From: Armillaria gallica
Taxonomy: Eukaryota > Basidiomycota > Agaricomycetes > Agaricales > Physalacriaceae
Assembly (NCBI GenBank): GCA_037576215.1
Contig: JBANDB010000004.1
Location: 7,240,349 to 7,304,348, forward strand
Reading direction: 5' to 3'
DNA length: 64,000 nt
This document shows, in pieces, positions 22,343 through 32,770 of the stretch (within the stretch, counting starts at the first letter, position 1; every line of letters starts with the position of its first letter). A program made the translations under genes and the position numbers. Below the pieces are notes generated by a model. That model had not been told where the DNA came from and ran no database searches. It saw nothing but the letters and a program-made list of their open reading frames with translations.

Positions 22343-23340
22343 ATTCTTCTTGCCCGATTTATCCCCTCGCCTCACGAGCTAGCCGTTTGTACCAGGTTCT
22401 GATCGTAAGCTCGCTTTTCTCTCTACAATCGCTGGATGCGAGGAGGAGGCAGCCTTATTCCGATCTGCGGGTATGTCAGATCCCGCATCTGAATACTCAG
22501 AAATATCTCTTCCACCAGAAAGTGCCAGTATGCCTAAGGCAACGGAAGCGGGCGAAAGCCTTCCTCATCGCCGACTGGGGCAACCAGCCACACTAAAATG
22601 GTTCAAGGAATCAGGACGAATCTCCAATAATGTCTTGAGCGTCTAACTCGGCTGTCTCTAGGTGGACGTGTTTGATGAAACCCGTATCACTTCGCCCTAA
22701 ATTGGGGATACCCTCTCGAGCCTGCCGACAAGACATGCGGCCGTCCTGCCTCTGCCTCCGCTATGTGTCTGATGGCTGTGCTGTGACAGGATAACTCGCA
22801 AATCGAAGTAAACCCTTGGCCTCATCATTTAGTGAGGATGTTACTTCGCTGTAGGATGTCCCATATGTATAATTTCTTCCTAGACGTCAAGATACTTTGC
22901 AGCATAAATGATGAAGGTACTTTACTCTGATCCGTCCTGCAGAGGGCTCCATGCAAACACCGAACGGAATATGTTCCAGGCTATTATACCGCGTGTGCTC
23001 CCAGTGCCAGAACTTGTTCTCGTCAAAGTGTAAGTATTCGAGACAAGGGAAGAAGTTCAAAATACGAATATTGCTCTTCCTCCTGCTATCATAAACCGTT
23101 ACGATGGAACATTGAACGAACGCGACACCGACGCTGCGAATCAGCGATGAGTTTAGCCGCCATCGGTTTACTATTGCACCGCAGATGATGATCTATGGAG
23201 ACTGTGACGAGCCTGAACACAATCAGACTAGCATCTGCTTCGCAACCGGCACTAAATGCTCAGGCAACTGTCTCTAGTTTCCCACAATGACAATACTGGG
23301 GCACAAAAGCGATAGACTCTCTGGACATGGGCGACGGATG

Positions 23341-23396
23341 TACCAGCAGGGAATCGAACCCTGCAGGAAACCTGACCGGTCTGCCCATTGCAGGGT
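23341..23396 (-). repeat. tRNA-like element, copy 3
   Basis: On the minus strand an A-box-like CCCTGCAATGGG is followed after about 22 nt by a strong T-arm: GCAGG, GTTCGATT, then CCTGC. There is no room for an anticodon stem, and I find no acceptor stem, so it is not a functional tRNA. Confidence 0.55.
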
Positions 23397-23691
23397 TAGT
23401 GCAATGGAAAGAAATAACGGCAGCTTCGTCTTTAGCGCATCCGGTTTTTGAGCAAAACTCTGACAGGAGAGCGAGCAGAACTTTTCAAAAATGATTCAAC
23501 TGAGCAACTGGTGGAACTCTGCGTCTACTTGGTAACCAAACAGACTGTTCTCAGAAATCGTTCCAACTTCCGACGGAGACGCCAAAAATTGTAAATCCGT
23601 CAATGAATCAGTGTTTTTTCCAATTGACAGATTTCCGAGCTTGAAGAAGAAGAAGGAAAGGCCTGAAGTTTTTATGAACCCAGATAAACTT

Positions 23692-23867
23692 AGACTGTGT
23701 CACGAAGAGATGAGCTTTATAAAGAACAGTAGAAAATATGGTACCCGGAACTCAAAGGTGTGCAGAGTGATGGAGCAAGAAATAATATTATCGAATTCAC
23801 GCAGTTCTTCGCAAGGGATTCTGACCCTGATAGTCACAGTTAATGGCAATGTACACGAAGAGTATGT
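23692..23867. repeat. Duplicated block with tRNA-like element, arm 1
   Basis: Shares GTCACGAAGAGAT, ATGGTACCCGG, GGAG.AAGAAA and the tRNA-like head with 24082-24254, about 390 bases on. The minus-strand tRNA-like element (23806-23867) has a damaged B box (AGGGTCAGAATCCC). Confidence 0.65.
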
Positions 23868-24081
23868 ATACGATGGTGGAATTCCAGCGTCCCAATTGTT
23901 GTTTAGATGGTGCGTCTGGGGAAGAGAGGCGATGAGAAAGAATAATTTTTGTCAGCCGACCTGAGAGCTCTGGTCCGAGACATACAAAGAATCAGGAAAG
24001 AAATTGCAAAATGAAAACAGTTCTAAGCTCACTCGTGCCATCGAACAGAACTAAGAAATCGAACAAGGGTAAAGGCCATAT

Positions 24082-24254
24082 GGACTGCGTCACGAAGAGA
24101 TATATAATGAGGAGGAGAATGGTACCCGGGGCCCAAAAGGCGTGTAAATAGTGGAGTAAGAAAGAAAAAAAAAACATGTAATATGCTCTCAGCACCTCGA
24201 AAGGGATTCGAACCCTGATAATTAGAGCTAGCGCACTCGGTGTGACAAGAAGGG
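24082..24254. repeat. Duplicated block with tRNA-like element, arm 2
   Basis: A direct copy of 23692-23867. In this arm the tRNA-like element (24193-24254, minus strand) keeps a perfect B box, AGGGTTCGAATCCC, and is followed on its own strand by a run of ten T, a potential pol III stop. Confidence 0.65.
24193..24254 (-). repeat. tRNA-like element, copy 5
   Basis: CCCTTCTTGTCACACCGAG (A-box region) is followed by CAGGGTTCGAATCCCTTTCG (B box). The 3' half is nearly identical to the 53176-53237 copy. Confidence 0.65.
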
Positions 24255-24422
24255 CATGCACTACAGCTGAATGTTTGAAAACGCTCAATCGTGTTTCGTT
24301 CACATATCGATTACCGGAGCAGCATCTGACGAGTACGAATCCTGAGCACCGTTTATTTGATATACAAGAAGTTATGGATTAGTCAACTGCAAGAAAAAGA
24401 GGTGTGCTTATCGATATTGTGG

Positions 24423-24482
24423 TCCTTCAAACGAGATTCGAGCCCTCATGGCCAACCCAGGATATCACAACGTAGGGCACAT
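24423..24482 (-). repeat. tRNA-like element, copy 6 (downstream of F-box copy 2)
   Basis: Minus strand: GTGCCCTACGTTGTGATATCC...GAGGGCTCGAATCTCGTTTG. The B box is lightly damaged. It starts eight bases after the F-box stop codon. Confidence 0.55.
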
Positions 24483-24489
24483 ATTCTGA

Positions 24490-25830
24490 CTACAACTGAA
24501 CAATTGTAATCTTCCCAAAATCTGACGCAAGGGCGATCCTCCCGAGCTCCTCGCCATAATCCAACGGGGTCCAGCGGTTCAGCGGTTTTGAACCGGCCTC
24601 GCGAACACGGGCCTCGGCGGTGGGGTTAAGCGGACCGGAGTATACACGTGCGATGAGCGTTCCGCAGCGATCGCGGGGTCCGACCCACACCGCAGCAGCA
24701 CGCCCCCCGAGTATGATAACGGAGAGTTGACGACGTCTGCGGCGAGAGAGCGTTTTGCTGATAATGATTGGGGGAAAGGAGGAGAGGTTGTATAGTTCAA
24801 GCGATCTGCAGGGATTGTCGCTTTCAGAGTCACGCCAGAAAAAAATTGGAGAGAGGATTTTGGGGTCCTGGAGAGGGTGTACTGACGCCATCGACCGACC
24901 AGCTGAAGGCATGGGAGGCGATGGGGGTGTAGGTTTGTCTGTGGAGGAGGCGTGGGCACTGGACGGGTATAGAGATTCATGGACCAAACGCGGACGACAA
25001 TAATAGTGGAAGGTGTAAAGAAGACTTGGAAACATTGGTGCCACTCGATGTCGCCTCCGTCATCGAGGTAGGCGTACTCATCGGTCTTCCAGTTGTAAAT
25101 CACCGTCTTCGACATGTTGTCGGTGAGGGCCATAATGTCGCCGTTGAGGGTGACTGGGCGGAGGTGGCTGTTGATGGAATGGATTTCGTACAAGATCCCG
25201 TTGTCGTCCAAATGCAGGAGCACAATTCTCTCTTGCCTAGATAAATTAAACAAAAGTTCAACAGAGCAACGAGTGCTTACTCATAAAATGAGACTGCTAC
25301 GCTTGCTTTAGACTCCGGATCCTCATTGATTATCATCCTTGTGAATTCCTCTACTCCCGGAATCCATTCAGAGCACTTTTCGCGGGGGGTGATATCCCAA
25401 ACTGTCAGCGCCGACCCAAACCCCTTTGGCACGGTAAGGAGAAATTTGTGTCTGCGTCCCGGGAAGAATTTGATTTTGGATACGGGTGGTCCAGCGAATG
25501 TAGTCTCGCTTTTGGGGATTAGAGGAGTGTCTGCAAGCCATCGAGATGCGACTCGGTATCCGCGACACGTACGATGCTCGAGATCGATGTCGTGGAGGGA
25601 ATGTGGGTAGTCGTTGGCGAGAATGTCGAGCTTGAATGCATTTGTCCATACAATGGGTAGCCTTGTGAGCGCGTTGAACCGTTTACAAGTCTGTACTCTC
25701 AGTAACCAGCGCTGTACAGCAATGAAAGTCTCACCTTGCGAAGCCGAAGGATATCTGGAACGGGCAGAAACGTGAAGTTGTAGATCAACACATCGTCAGG
25801 TAAGTCGTAGAGATCGCTATTCATGGCCAT
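24490..25830 (-). pseudogene. F-box protein gene, copy 2 (probably frameshifted)
   Basis: Exon 1 (25830-25735) reads MAMNSDLYDLPDDVLIYNF. A 44-bp intron leads to KTCKRFNALTRLPIVW in exon 2 (25690-25281), and a second 44-bp intron leads to EQERIVLLHLDDNG in exon 3. The F-box covers residues 8-45. The middle has a beta-propeller-like feel (FLLTVPKGFGSALTVWDIT, KTVIYNWKTDEYAYLDDGG), which would be the substrate-binding part of an SCF adaptor. Compared with copy 1, the segment after LYTRP is 10 bases longer, so the frame shifts and the conserved C-terminus (GRAAAVWVGP...FGKITIVQL) lies in a second frame ending at 24490. Either this is a frameshift, or there is an intron I cannot place. Read without correction, the protein would end at 24579 with an altered tail. 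Confidence 0.7.
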
Positions 25831-26370
25831 TCGAGTGCAACATCGTTATGAGCCGAAGTACCGGTGATTCGACCGTTCGTTCCCACGGCCCACGGGATTC
25901 CAATTCTGCTTCTTTCTTGCCTAAAAGGTCGTAGGGCACGCTCTGAAGCGAATTAATGACGGTGAGTGCTCCTTCTTCCTATGATCATTGAGCTCGACTA
26001 ACAGTATAGTACACAAATATTATCTTCGAGGAAGTCTTCCATGCGCAATCAGATTATTGAACGTTCTTCAAGCAACTTAAGAAGAGACCCGTGAACAGTT
26101 ACATTCCCTACATTTGTTGGCGACCTACACGATGTCTAAGACCTACTTAACGTATCAAGAAGTCGACCAACAAAGAGCAATTTAAGTTCCCTATTCATTA
26201 GGTTACCCACATTTTGGTGACTTCTGAGCCATTTCTCTAGAAGCGAGGGACAATGTCGATCGATTTTCAGCTCGTTACACCTCTCAAACACATTGCCACT
26301 CCAACGATGAGAAGAAGATGATACATCGACTACCATCCTTCCTTTTATGCATCTGCTAGGTATGATATCT

Positions 26371-27235
26371 TTCGTATTGTTTTGTAGTTGCATTTTCCTT
26401 TCACCTTTGTTCTAGATGATTCACCCAATTGGGTATTATTTGTGAAATCTTTTCGTTGCATCCACCGGCGAATATCGTATGATTTAACCTTTCTTTATCT
26501 CACAAAAATGGTGTTGCTACTTGAAGTCCCCGAATATTCTCGCTGGGACTATGACGGACTTCTCCCTCCATCGCACTGGCTAGCCATGTACCTCATTTTC
26601 CCTCCCGCACAATGACTAGATGTGGAGACGAGACGGTTTTACTATTCCAGTCTGCAGGTGCAGCTCGAAACTCTCTTCTGTCTGAAACGGTGAGCCCGTC
26701 CATATTGCAACGGAAGCAAGCAGTGACCTTCGACTACCCGCATACTACACGGTTAAACGGGACGTCGATGAGCCTCCAAGCTATCATCTTCCTTGTGTTT
26801 AACTCGATTTTGGCGTCTAATGAAGAAGCTACCACCTCGCCCAAGCCCAGGCGACATCCTCTCCAGTCCAGGCTCGCCTCTCGCATCCGTGGTGGAGCAC
26901 TATTAGTCCAATGGCTGCGCCCTCCATTTCTGGAGGGATGACCCTTGAATCGAATTATGTCCTCCGGCCTCTTATGCATCGTTTATTTTATCATGTATTG
27001 ATTCTAATCCAGATTCTTTATGGTTGGATACTTTCTTTCTCGAAGTTTCATATCTAGTACCCTACGAGACAGACTGTCAGATTATACAGTATCCAGAGAT
27101 ATAATAGTCGTACCTGATAACTATATGGATGAGATGCATCAGATGAAGAAGCCTTGGGAGCATGCGTACGTGATACGATCGAACACCGTCGTCAGTATAC
27201 GGTTAAGAGACTTGAACTTCCATGGTCCAAGCCTA
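26371..27235. other. Region without recognised gene
   Basis: Two short plus-strand frames (26508-26615 and 26612-26941) overlap by four bases and look clean, but they have no recognisable domain. They could be exons of an orphan gene or chance. Confidence 0.35.
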
Positions 27236-27643
27236 TCATAGCATATGAATCAGCTTGACGTTAAGTATGTGATGTAGAAATCTGATACCGACTGTCGAGC
27301 GGAAAACCGTGAGGAGATCATCATCCCAAACGTCATATAGTAAACTCAGAGGCTCTGCCAAATGTGCACATTGTATGGGCCAAGTAACAGAGCCTTGATA
27401 ATCTCCCGGGTGTTTGATGAATGCTACCGGCTCGTTTGCCGAGGGAGACATCGCCGCATCGGAGGGCTCTGTGGTGAGATAATGTAAATAGAGCAGAGAA
27501 GGATTGCAAAATGCGAACACCGCACTTACTACCGCTTTCGTACACCTGGTGCCGCGTGTGGTTGTATATGGAAAGGCGAGCCTGAAGGAGTGAATGGATC
27601 GGCGCCAGTTACTAATATCGCGGAGATCTCACTTAAATTCATA
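27236..27643 (-). CDS. Possible small orphan gene or gene fragment
   Basis: A start at 27643 gives MNLSEISAILVTGADPFTPS, then HIQPHAAPGVRKR. A 68-bp putative intron (GTAGTA...CACAG) then leads to ALRCGDVSLGKRAG and a stop near 27333. Another frame over the same bases (...SVTWPIQCAHLAEPLSLLYDV) is also open to 27236. I cannot choose between them and recognise neither; this may be a decayed gene. Confidence 0.25.
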
Positions 27644-27779
27644 GGCCACGAGTCTGACATAACGCTCAGCTAGATTAGAAAGAGCGAGCGAATTGAGAGG
27701 AACCATGACACAGCCTTAGAGAAAAACATGCAGCACCAGTGGAGTTAAAGAAGGAAATTGACTACATCTGCCGGAGATT

Positions 27780-27836
27780 CTTTGACCGGGACTCGAACCA
27801 CGGGAGTCAGGGGAACATGCCGACTACGTGGCGAGG
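27780..27836 (-). repeat. tRNA-like element, copy 7
   Basis: Minus strand: CGCCACGTAGTCGG (A-box-like), 20 nt, then GGTTCGAGTCC (good B box) and CGGTCAAAGA. Confidence 0.55.
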
Positions 27837-28307
27837 CTGTCATTTTGCTTGGAGGGCTGTAGATCGCCAATACCACGTTTTAGAGTTCAAATATTACGTT
27901 CAACGGCGAACACTGGACAGCGAAGTCGAATTTTCAGTTCAGATCGTATATCAAGTAGTACATGCTCATTGCTCTGGAAAAGGAAATAGGACATTCCTAG
28001 GTAGAATACCCCAAGCTAGGTAGGATCAATTAACACATTGTACAGAAAGGTTGATATCACGTTGTCGCATCATTTTTTGCAATTGCCGAAAACGGCAACG
28101 GCCTTCATTTTCGCTCAACAGTCACCGCACCCACGACGCTGCATTTCTCAGGACGCTTCCACGACACCTTGGTTCTCTTGAAATACGCAAATTTGTGGTC
28201 CTATCATTAACATCAAGTAATTCTCTCCTCAAAGTGGTCAGGATCTCCTAACCCTCCTTTGCTTAGTAGGACGATCCTGACTCTTGTTTCAGTCTCGCAG
28301 GTACATC

Positions 28308-29710
28308 ATGACACGCATCACAAGTGAATCTATCAGTGCACACTCGCGACCCAACCACAGGGTACGGCAGAATAAAACCAGGAAATGCCAAACGGCTCCT
28401 GTCGTGAAATCGGAGCTAAAGGAGGAACAGCTTGACGACATCATACCCTCTAATTCCCTGCCGCGTCCACGAGAGTTCGGATCGAAAGAGTTAGATTATC
28501 TAGACGCCTCGTCCTGGTCCAAAGACGACATCATCAAACACCTGATCACCAACTCTTTCTCTGTCCCTGGACGCACGCACCGCTCGAAATGGGCGACCAT
28601 CACGTCGGCGGACGGCTCGACGACCGTAGTTCCGAATGTATACCGGATACCGTTGATGTTCGTAGGCCAATTCATGTGGAGCTCGCTACGGCTGGTCTTG
28701 GGTGACGAGAAGGAATGGGGCGAGTTCAAGACGGGGATCTTGTATGTGTCGAGGCTGTGCGAGGCGTTTTTGGGAGAGGTGAGGCGAGCGATGAGTGAGG
28801 GTATACGCAGGAGCTGGAGGTGTGGGATGTTTGACAGCGCACTGACTAGATATCGTATGGGATGGTTGCTATCCGAGCCCAAGTATTTGAATGAATTTTG
28901 GGAGATGTACGGCGACGAGGAGTATCAGAAAGATCCCGTCAAATTTGGTGAGCCTTTCTCTGGCGTATTTCTGATGGAAGGCTGATATGATCAGATTGGA
29001 AACGATTAGTGTTGAAAGGAATCAAGGGATTCGGGCTGGAGGAGGAGCAAGTCGAGGGCGGCATTACGGCGACTGAGTGGATGAACGGGCTGAAGGAACT
29101 CAATGGTGATTGGTTATGGGATACCACCAACAATCCTCTATTTGCGAGGAACGCCTACGAGTATTTTGAGTCTTGGCGGCGCACGAAGGTCTGGGGAGAG
29201 TTACCGCCGTCTGCCATATCATCCGCCCGCCTTGAAGCAGTACCAGTAAAACCGAAATCTCAGTTGGAGGCCTGTTATCCGGAAAACGCGGCGGCTGCCT
29301 TCGATCTCGACTTGGATTCCGTCGCTTCCTCTAGATCGCCCGAGCTATGTAAGCTTCTGTATCAGAAGTTTCAATCCCAAGACCGGCGTATTGCACTGTT
29401 GGAGAAGGAGGTCTCCGTGCTCCTCCGAGCTCAGCGGGCAGTCCAAACCCCAGCGGTCATCCCCGAGTCTACATCCATCTTCGTCCCCACGCCGAACTTC
29501 CCAGAATTCACCGACCCGGATTGTGCGACTGGATTTTGGAGACATCCGTTGGAACAGTTCTTGGATATGAATATGGAAGAGAAGGTGGTATCGGTTGTCA
29601 AAGCAGAATCTGATCTGAAGATGCAGGTGGAAGCATTGTCGAGTCTGCAAGAAGACGTTGGGTCGGCTCCAGTCAAATCTTTGCGCAAACTACAGAGGAT
29701 GGAGAGCTGA
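28308..29710 (+). CDS. Orphan protein, 451 residues
   Basis: Two exons (28308-28947, 28995-29710) joined over a 47-bp intron (GTGAGC...CAG) give an intact frame; the junction reads VKFDWKRLVLKG. I do not recognise the family. The N-terminus is basic (HRVRQNKTRK), followed by an acidic/Ser region and an alpha-helical middle with WSKDDIIKHLITNSFSVPG and GTTVVPN-like turns. A probable coiled coil lies at about residues 310-345 (LLYQKFQSQDRRIALLEKEV). There are no signal peptide or membrane spans, so a cytosolic or nuclear protein is likely. Codon usage and splice sites look normal. The start ATG at 28308 follows a pyrimidine-rich stretch; an upstream non-ATG extension in the same frame is possible. 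Confidence 0.75.
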
Positions 29711-30229
29711 GCATCTCTCCTATTTGCCATGTTTTTATTCTCTAGTAATTTCTATTCTTTGTTTCGCTAGGCTCTAGAGAGACGATCAATGTTTTGGCTT
29801 TGACATCACGCCTAGAACCCGCCGGCTTCCTGACGCGATCATGAGGTTGACGCGAGAAAGCCTTGAAGGAATATTACAAGAAAAAGATGTCAAGTCCAAC
29901 ATGAAGGAAACTTGGCTGGAAAGTTTTTCCTAAAGCTGACCTTGGTCGCCATTTTCCAATCCCTGGACCAGTTTCATAGTTTGTTCAAATTTGTCTTTAC
30001 TAGATTTTTTCGCACTTTTATCACGAGTTACAACTGATGAGGCACGCATTTCCGTCGTCGTCATAGAGAACTAGATAATCGTCATAGCGACCAGGATGCT
30101 GACATCAGTGCTGGTCTTTACAGCGCCTTTCATCCTGTCATAGGCGGCAAGACCTACACCGAATTCCCAGCAGTGTCTCTGGGCTGAGGAATAAAGGCTA
30201 GCCGTGGCGACAGGCGAATCTTTGAATCG
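29711..30229. other. Region without recognised gene
   Basis: The 3' UTR of the orphan gene, then sequence with no clear frame. Plus-strand pieces near 30120-30230 might be older parts of the carboxylesterase pseudogene that follows. Confidence 0.4.
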
Positions 30230-30720
30230 ATGTCGTGTGGGTACATTCAAGTACTTATTGTCGTTTCCAATGACATACACTTTCGCAAAAAGCGGCCAAT
30301 GCTAGCTAGTGCATATTCCAGCAAAGGAACCAATACGTGGGCCTACCGAACAACTAACCCAATTCGACGAGCGGCAATCCTACCATCGTCGGTCACGGGG
30401 CGGAAAATTGAATGATCTTAGGCAGCAATACAGGGTAAGTACGCCCTCGTTCTCTGACTCTTCCTTGACCTGACGCTAGGCCAGGCTACAATGGTTCCGT
30501 CACTCTTAGCTCACTGACGCCAGAAGAAACGGCTTTCTCACAAGAGCTGATCGCGTATTGGCTTTCCTTCGTATGGGCACAGGATCCAAATAGCTTCAAG
30601 CTGCAGTGATCGCCCGTCTGGGATTGCTTCTCCATAGATGAGGGAAAGGCAGATCATCTTGCCGCAGAACACTACGACAATAAGCAAGAGTTTTGTTGAA
30701 CTCGCTGATGAGAAAGAGGT
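30230..30720 (+). pseudogene. Carboxylesterase (type B, fungal lipase-like) 3' fragment
   Basis: GTNTWAYRTTN (from about 30326) and, after an apparent 47-bp intron (GTAAGT...CTAG), GYNGSVTLSSLTPEETAFSQ, ELIAYWLSFVWAQDPNSFKL and SPVW match the C-terminal region of type-B carboxylesterases/fungal lipases. There the region before the end packs against the catalytic core. Several in-frame stops interrupt it (one between SFKLQ and SPVW), and the catalytic Ser/Glu/His parts are not seen. It is a dead fragment. Confidence 0.65.
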
Positions 30721-30954
30721 GGTTAGTCGCCAGTAGGGTGAAGAAGGAACAGAACTAGGTTCAGATTATGTTCAGAAGTATGATAGGAAATGAATATGAA
30801 TGTATTAAGATTCAGGTACAACGCAGTATCTCTAACTCGGGTTATCATCAGGTTCCGGACTATGGCCTAGTTCCTGGTCTGTTTCCGCTTCTGACTTCGC
30901 GATTCTGACGCTGCCGACTAAGTACTCGGGCTCAGATGCTGGTGTAGTGGCCGT

Positions 30955-31400
30955 CTACTGGGTCACATCTCCATCCCGCAAGCGACCTTCCCTCTTCAGG
31001 CATTCATGTACGAAGCGTAGAAATGATCCACCTTCCTTCTTTAGTTCTAGCAGCTCTTCTCTTGTCAGTACGTCTGCTAGACTGTCGACCCACTCCTTCC
31101 CTTCACTAATTAGAACGAAGGGATAATCAATCAAATGGACGATCCTATCCATACCTGTTGTGGAATCGAGTCGCAGCAACGGCGTTGCGAAGTTTCCAGC
31201 AGTCGTCTCATACAAATTCATGAGCCAATATGGGTGGTATTCCGCTGCATGGGAATTCCCAGGGGAACTTGACGAAGGAGTTCTTTTATAACCGACGAGT
31301 CAAGAACGTGAAAGAGGGCATACCATTCCAAGACGTTCATCAGTTCTTAATAAGTCCGAGGGAAGTCTCTCCTCGAGATGGCCAGCAATTATTTTGAGAG
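30955..31400 (-). pseudogene. Possible spliced orphan gene fragment
   Basis: The minus frame PYWLMNLYETTAGNFATPLL...LIDYPFVLISEGKEWVDSLA...ECLKREGRLRDGDVTQ ends at 30955. A plausible 41-bp intron (GTATGC...AAAG) joins it to HLEERLPSDLLRTDERLGM upstream. I do not recognise the family, and further upstream exons are not evident, so it may be truncated. Confidence 0.35.
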
Positions 31401-31949
31401 TTGGGGATCGGCTGTCCACATTTCAAGAGGTATATATGCGCCCTGTAAGCCAGTAAATGGACGAGGTATACATGACTCGTTAGCGAGTCCCGCAATGCCG
31501 GCCTCTCGGTGCTGAAGTACAATTCATGCATAGCTTAGCTCCCCCTCTTTCATCGTAATGAAAGCGCATACCGCTGCGAATTGCCAGTAATTGGTAATAA
31601 TAATAGCGTCCTACTTTTCCTCTTCTCGTTGGTAGCCAAAGTTGTAAGGGTATAATGATCGTAATTCCATAAAGGTCTCTGGCTGGATTCCCTACTACTG
31701 CTTACTTAATGTTTCTCCTGGGCAATTACTCCAGGTGTATTTGAAAACGACGTGCCAACACCCTGCATACAAATATCAGCCTGATGAATCCTGTATGGGA
31801 CGACGTTTACCCACCCTTTCCATCATTCCGATATCTGAATCGTTCTCAGAGGCAAGCTGGAGGACCTGGGGAGCAACACCATTGTCGTACCCTTTGACGT
31901 GCTTGTCCCTCGCGTTGAGCCTGTGCCAGTTATCAGTTTGCATTTTTGG
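31401..31949. other. Region without recognised gene
   Basis: No supported feature beyond scattered short frames. Confidence 0.35.
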
Positions 31950-32770
31950 CTACAGGGAAAGCGTACATTGCCAACAGCGAATTTATGTAGACTGAGGAAG
32001 TTATCAGACAGATGACCTAGCTCGAAGAGGATGCCCACGCACGTTTCGGTAGAATGAATCCTATCGCGAAGAATACTAGAGTATTTGGCAATGTGACGAA
32101 CTAGATATAGATAAGCCTTGGTCTGTGAGAAGAGAAGCTCTGATATTACCGTCATCAGGGCCAAGAGCGAACAGGCACTTCGCTTTCGTCAAACTTACGG
32201 CTAAGAAGGAGTGAAGGGTCTGCACCTGGTAGCTAATCCGGATATCACGACGACCCGCATCAATGAGAGAATGAGTGTTATCGTACTGTGATATTGAAAA
32301 TGTGGTTCATGATGTTGAATAGAAGGGGCTGACCTTTCGAACTTAGTGATTGTTGTGCTCTTATGCAGGTAATAGAACATCGCTCCAGAAATGATGAAAT
32401 CAACGGATGTTGACGTCGCGAAAGTCCCGTCGACGGTCTTCTGGTAGGAGTTAGAGCGAATCAATAGATTATACTGTTTGTATGCGCTCACAGAAATACT
32501 GGGAAGGCTTGACACATGCGGTAATTTATACCTAGTACAATGTGAGTCGGTAGTAGAACGCGTCAATCACGTTTCCTACGCATCATATGTCATAGCTGAC
32601 ATTTTTTCATAAGACCACAACGCAGGCTGTAGTAGATTAATGCGACTTGCCTATCCCAGTGGCTTGAAAGGCACATTAGACGAGACGTCCAGGACGAAGG
32701 TGAGAAGGATGATTACCGCAGCCGCCAACAATTACCACCACCTATGTCCCGAAGTGATTAGTACGAGCTG
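31950..32770 (-). pseudogene. Decayed DUF6534 membrane-protein gene
   Basis: Read on the minus strand from high to low coordinates, pieces follow the order of the intact gene at 42475-44002. They are AAAVIILLTFVLD (intact: LQVAIMVVIILFV), TVDGTFATSTSVDFIISGAM (intact: AWAMESSLAASTLIDFMQAF), ILSLMRVVVISGLAT (intact: ISAVMQYTLSSGLIT) and ILFELGHLSDNFLSLH (near the intact LEFLLTRLYVGSFLAML). Frames are broken by stops and shifts. Confidence 0.5.

Larger units (their letters stand above)
21472..23690. other. Region without recognised gene; CCACGCAG clusters
   Basis: No family was recognised. An open frame from about 22384 to 22645 (including MSDPASEYSEISLPP) is the best coding candidate but has no clear splice partners or homology I know. 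Other content is the CCACGCAG clusters and a tRNA-like element at 23341-23396. Confidence 0.4.
24345..26370. repeat. Segmental duplication arm 2 (F-box module)
   Basis: Partner of 6290-8155. It contains the tRNA-like element, the F-box gene and about 530 bases of its upstream sequence. The two arms lie 18 kb apart in the same orientation. Confidence 0.7.

Noticed and set aside
23341..23396. Functional tRNA
   Set aside because: The T-arm is strong, but there is no pairing acceptor stem and no space for an anticodon arm.
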